Of a stretch of 64,000 bases of DNA, positions 59,831 through 64,000 are shown one piece after another. This DNA is from Paratinospora sagittata (Eukaryota > Streptophyta > Magnoliopsida > Ranunculales > Menispermaceae). The stretch lies in NCBI GenBank assembly GCA_035771175.1, contig CM069598.1, positions 6,975,413 to 7,039,412 of the forward strand, read 5' to 3'. Every line of letters begins with the position of its first letter. Within the stretch, counting starts at the first letter, position 1. The notes beneath the pieces were generated by a model that saw nothing but the letters and a program-made list of their open reading frames with translations, did no database searches and was not told where the DNA came from. The position numbers were made by a program, and so were the translations under genes.

Positions 59831-61810
59831 TCATTGCTGCTTGTAATCTAAACCAGCTCCATACTTCCAAGCTTCAAGGCGCCACTTCATTTCATACTTT
59901 GTTTTGGCATGTATCCATGGCCTTGCACAAAGTACAGTGTGAAGGGAATATGAATGCAGTACACCACCACATGAAGAGGATGTAAAAAGAAAAAAATATA
60001 TGGAATAATCTGAGGTTTAGTTAGCACAACAACCCAATGTCTTCACTAGAGGCCCAAATTGTATCACATCCTGCCACTGGTGTAAGTATTTTTAAGAGGT
60101 AGCTTCAACCTTTCAGAGCATTAGGAAGACGAAAATCTGAAAATACTACCTGAAGAAATGGTCTCAGTCCAGAAGTGTTGACATTCACTAAAGTAAAAAA
60201 CATTTGATGCGAAAGAAAAAGAAAAGAGAATGAATAAATAATTACAATCTAAAACCAAAATATGCTACCTGCATACACTGGAAACATTTGGTGTCAACAT
60301 AACTTATCATGAGATAATCAGAGTAAATAACAAGATCGAAAAAGATAAGCATTATCAAATTTAAAATATGTCATCCTACTCAAACCTCACAAAATACACA
60401 CAGACATGTTCCAAAGAAGCCCTACAGCCTTTTCAAGTCTATATTGACCCAACAGAGTCCTTAAATTTTATTTTTTTGAACATTATAAGCCATGGCCGCA
60501 ACTGCTTTGCATTAACCATCTCTGTGAGAAACTTGCAAGCATGCCCTGATCGTTTTTTTTTTTTTTTTTTTAGAATGCATTCACCGATGTGTGAGGAGGA
60601 TTAGTTAGCATCAACAAATTCATTCCTTTTCAACCATCTTTCTGAAACAATAAGATGCCTTGTTTACATCGCCAATTTATGCAATGTCATTCCGGCAGTA
60701 TATTTTTAACATCCAAAGTATGCCCATATGCTTCTATCTCATTAAAAATCTTTAGTACTTCGATTTGTTTGCCAGCATGCCTTAGTTGGAAGATATATTT
60801 TTCGTAAGCATCATTCGAAAGTGCATATCCACCTTTCTTCATGGCTCTCAGGATCTTACAACATTGAAGCAATCTACCAACACTTGTCAATGACTTCAAA
60901 AGCACATCAGGAGTAGACTTTGTGAAGCCATTTCTAATTTCCAAGGAACTCTAGAAAACAGATCCATATCTAACTCCTTACCAGCTACAATTTTCTACAA
61001 AAGAAACATGGAGTCTTGCACTGGGGGTTTTGTTGAACTGTGCATCATTAACTCATGCAAATCCACTGCATCCTTAATCATTCCCCTACTGTAGAATTTT
61101 CCAATAATCTCAAAATAATTGTCCATCTCCATTTCATAACCAGCCTCCTTCATATCCTTAACACCACACCAACATTTCGAAACATTATATTCTTCGTCTT
61201 CATCCAAAAAACCTTTTGTGAAAAGGATTCGACCCAAAAATAACCAACATCAAATTGTATGCCTTAGAATTCAGTTCACCCTTCCCCAACTCCCTTAGCC
61301 AGTTGAAAAACCTCAAAGCTATATTTTCAAAAGGACAATTTAGTCTTACTAAGGTAATCTGTATGCCCTGCATGCAAGATTGCCCATATTTTACCATCCG
61401 GAATACGCCCAGATGCTATCATCTCATTCAAAATAAATGTTGCTTCACTTGCTCTGCCAACCTTTACCTAGTTGGAAGATATATTCGCTGAAAGCATCAT
61501 TAGAAAATGCGTATCCACCTTTCTCTATGGCCTTGAAGATCTTGCCACATTCATGCAATCTACCTACACTCTTCAATGACTCCAAAATCACATTCGCGGT
61601 AGTCTCTGCCAAGCCATTTCCAATTTCCATGCAAGTCTTTAAAACTCTAGAAAATAGATCCATATCCAATTTCTTATCAGCTGCAATTTTTTGCAAAAGA
61701 AACACGGAGTCTTGCACTGGGGGTTTTGTTGAACCCTGCAGCATCATTAACTCATGAACATCCACTGCAGACTTAATCCTTCCCTTCCGGTATTGGTCAA
61801 TTTTACTCAT
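59831..61810 (-). pseudogene. Broken, internally duplicated PPR gene
   Basis: Minus-strand remains of a pentatricopeptide-repeat protein, an organelle RNA-binding family. Three parts are seen: 61810-61445 (CMEIGNGLAETTANVILESL, then KSVGRLHECGKIFKAIEKGG), a second damaged copy spread over 61400-60690 in changing frames (with GYEMEMDNYFEIIGKFYSRG and TSVGRLLQCCKILRAMKKGG), and a likely last exon ending at the stop 59831-59833 (KTKYEMKWRLEAWKYGAGL). The copies share the VDxHELMM...STKPPVQDS block. Frameshifts and lost segments prevent one reading frame, and no organelle-targeting N-terminus is present. A functional gene with several introns is less likely. Confidence 0.65.
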
Positions 61811-63195
61811 TAAATGTGGGCAGGAACAAAAACCTAAGATTTACTCATTAAACAAGATGAATAATACAAGGGTTTTGAAGGTATACGTGAATCTTGCATA
61901 TGGCAGAGCATTCAGCTTTATATTATATATTAGAAAATGTTAATCTAACTTATGTAGTTGTAAGTTTAAGTACAACTATATATATACAATTATTAAATGA
62001 ATATGTGTTTACGTTTTTCTTAAAAAATTGTGTAATAAATAATTTAATAATTATAATTGATAATGATAGGACCCTCTCCTCTTTGTGCAGTGCCTCTTAT
62101 GGTATAAAAATAAAAATCTAAAATTTAATCAAGAGGGTGAAAAGGAAAGTAAAACGTTGTAAAACCCCAACTTTATGCATATAAAGTTACGTTTTCTTTC
62201 TTTTTTTTTCTTGATTATAAAGAGGAACTAGACCACTAAGGTCTAAAATAGTAAAGAGATTTAAAGTTACGTTTTCACCTTCATTAAACAGGTACCTTAT
62301 TATTATTATTATTTTTTTATTTTTTTTCTCTGTCCAGACTCGCCTCGCTTTTAAAAATAGACACAATATTTTTAATACCCGACTGATTTGAAAATTTTAA
62401 TTTTTATACCCATTTTCAACCAGACAATACCAGACAAACATATCCGAACACCAATTGCCATACCTAACGAGGAGGAGGGTTTGCAACTCGCCCAACTTGT
62501 TAGACCTATAACTATCCACATCTATTTCTATAATCTATAATCTATATAGAAGGGAACTTGGGTCCCTTTGTTTGGGATCCATCATGCAAAATCTCATTAA
62601 AAGGGAACAAAATGAACTATTCCAAAGTAGTTTGATTTTATGAGATGATGACATTGTGAAATTAAGTAAAACGGATATACATTGAGGGTACAAATAACTA
62701 ATTTAAAAACAGAACGAAAAAATAACTCTCAACATGATTTCTTTACCAACCTCAAATATATCAAAACAAGGTGTTATGGATGAATCTGGACCGATAAGTC
62801 CTATCAAAGTTCCAAATACAGATCAATATTTCATGCTTCCAACGGTGATCACTTGTTTTTCCTAGCACCACCAATACCACATTGCTTTAAAATATGTGCC
62901 TTTGTTCTTAATCACCAATACCCAAATTGCCATCCCTGACCCTTTCTGCTTCCAGGACACCATAATTGAAAAGCTCTCACAGATGCCCACATAGTCAATC
63001 GGTGCACCATGGTCCTCAGAATTCAGTTGGAACTCATTGACCAGCCTTAGAATACTGGGACATGTTTGCTTGCTGGGTTCTCATGTTTCCATCTTTCAAT
63101 ACAACATCAAATGTGACTGTTAGTTTGTTTTCTGGTATGAAAATTGCAATCTGTTTTAAATCTTATCTTTGTTGCAACAATGACTTAAGTGGCAC
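61811..63195. other. AT-rich spacer between PPR relic and SAUR gene
   Basis: Low-complexity AT-rich DNA to about 62350, then mixed sequence. The 62554-62601 block repeats part of the CLE 3' flank. No coding region recognised. Confidence 0.45.
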
Positions 63196-63397
63196 AGATG
63201 GTGCTTTGCTGCTCCAATATTAAAAGAGAGAATGGCTTGAACAATACCATGTGAACCTTAAAGAGGTAGGTCCCTTAAAAATATTGCAATACTTACAAAT
63301 ATTGCCGGCACATTCATAGATATATCTGTTCTACAAATGGTGTTTTGCTACACCATGAGCAAGACCATGTGAACCTTAATGAGGGTAGGTCCCTTAG
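63196..63397 (+). promoter_or_regulatory. Duplicated upstream block of the SAUR gene
   Basis: Two similar segments, 63196-63278 and 63336-63397, each carry ACCATGTGAACCTTAA followed by AGGTCCCTTA, and both start near 'tggtg(c/t)tttgct'. They lie about 175-375 bases before the start codon. GGTCCC and CATGTG-type motifs recall the auxin-responsive upstream elements described for soybean SAUR promoters, but the match is only partial. Confidence 0.55.
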
Positions 63398-63434
63398 CTT
63401 ACCAATTGCCTCCCACTCCTTAATGTTTACATCC

Positions 63435-63445
63435 TATTATATATT
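63435..63445 (+). promoter_or_regulatory. Putative TATA box of the SAUR gene
   Basis: TATTATATATT lies 128 bases before the start codon and just after the duplicated upstream blocks, placing transcription start near 63470. Confidence 0.6.
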
Positions 63446-63572
63446 CAGATACTACCACTACTCCTCCAACTCAAATCACAGAAAAGCATCAAGCTCCCCT
63501 TTTCTGTGTGTTCTACAAACTCTTCACTGAAATCCATCTTTGATTTTTAGACTCCTCAATTCAAGAACAGTC

Positions 63573-63869
63573 ATGGGTATTCGTTTGCCTTCCGTGGCTC
63601 TTCAAGCAAAGCAGATCTTGAAACTGCATTCTCTTCTTACTAGAAGCCAATTATCATCAGTTCCGAAAGGCCACTTAGCAGTGTATGTTGGAGAGACTGA
63701 AAAGAAGCGGTTTGTGGTTCCAGTATCCTACTTGAACCATGCTTCATTCCAAGACTTATTGAGTCGAGCTGAGGATGAGTTTGGATTTGATCATCCAATG
63801 GGCGCTCTCACAATCCCTTGCAAAGAAGCCACCTTCGTTGATCTAACATCCCGTTTGAATTCTTTGTAA
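63573..63869 (+). CDS. SAUR family protein (auxin-induced X10A/15A type)
   Basis: An intronless 98-residue small auxin-up RNA protein. It begins [17 protein letters not shown] and has the SAUR core [12 protein letters not shown] (about residues 33-44), [18 protein letters not shown] and [17 protein letters not shown] proteins of this short clade inhibit PP2C.D phosphatases at the plasma membrane, raising H+-ATPase activity and cell expansion. The ATG at 63573 is chosen because the family starts MGIRL; no ATG lies upstream in this frame. Such genes usually sit in tandem clusters, so more copies may lie beyond the right edge. Confidence 0.93.
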   Translation: MGIRLPSVALQAKQILKLHSLLTRSQLSSVPKGHLAVYVGETEKKRFVVPVSYLNHASFQDLLSRAEDEFGFDHPMGALTIPCKEATFVDLTSRLNSL

Positions 63870-63975
63870 CAAGGGAAATAGGAAGAAGGAAACATATAGG
63901 GAATCTGAAGACACCCTTTGGCTTTTTTTTCTCTCTTCAATCCACCTCTTGTTTTTTGAGAGTGAAATTAAGGCT

Positions 63976-64000
63976 GGGGGGGGGGGGGGGGGGGGGGGGG
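63976..64000 (+). repeat. Poly-G run at the window end
   Basis: At least 25 G in a row reach the last base. It lies about 100 bases after the SAUR stop, in what should be 3' UTR. Confidence 0.95.

Overview
The window is nuclear DNA from a flowering plant, a eudicot by gene content. It is AT-rich, the genes are split by many short GT-AG introns, intergenic DNA is full of microsatellites and small transposon relics, and every recognisable gene belongs to a land-plant family. No bacterial-style operon, CRISPR array, tRNA or rRNA gene was seen. All functions come from protein-family recognition by eye; no search was run.

Layout, left to right. An RNase III-like gene runs off the left edge (1-417, minus). 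About 13 kb of gene-poor DNA follows: a candidate organelle-DNA insert (1.34-1.83 kb), a ~1 kb repeat present twice (3.4-4.6 and 8.5-9.5 kb), transposon promoter fragments (7.2-8.5 kb), a Tourist-like MITE (11.8-12.3 kb), and GC-richer islands carrying ACGT-core motifs. Next come GDP-L-galactose phosphorylase VTC2 (13.9-16.3 kb) with its non-AUG uORF, a LysM receptor kinase of the CERK1 type (17.5-21.3 kb, minus), chloroplast RbcX1 (23.3-25.0 kb), malonyl-CoA decarboxylase (26.1-31.5 kb, minus), mitochondrial-type ribosomal protein bL31 (33.5 kb, divergent from the decarboxylase), a STIG1-like cysteine-rich secreted protein (34.4-34.9 kb), a STRUBBELIG-family receptor kinase closest to SRF8 (38.2-45.8 kb), a GT106 O-fucosyltransferase-family protein (46.9-53.2 kb), a gene-poor 5 kb stretch, a CLE peptide precursor (58.2 kb), a broken and internally duplicated PPR gene (59.8-61.8 kb, minus) and a SAUR gene (63.6 kb). 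The window ends in a run of G that may be an assembly edge.

The genes do not form one pathway. Themes are ascorbate synthesis (VTC2), chitin and cell-surface signalling (CERK1, SRF8, CLE, STIG1), Rubisco assembly (RbcX1), malonyl-CoA turnover and growth control by auxin (SAUR). RbcX1 and the decarboxylase lie tail to tail; from memory their Arabidopsis homologues are also adjacent (At4g04330 / At4g04320), which suggests a conserved gene pair.

The strongest items for a second look are: the conserved ACG-started VTC2 uORF; a frame-consistent but odd extra 50-nt exon in the CERK1-like gene; a SINE with intact A-box, degenerate B-box and a perfect 16-bp target-site duplication; a short MITE with a perfect 8-bp duplication in an SRF8 intron; a duplicated promoter block before the SAUR gene; and two long G homopolymers. 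I found no clearly new multi-gene system.
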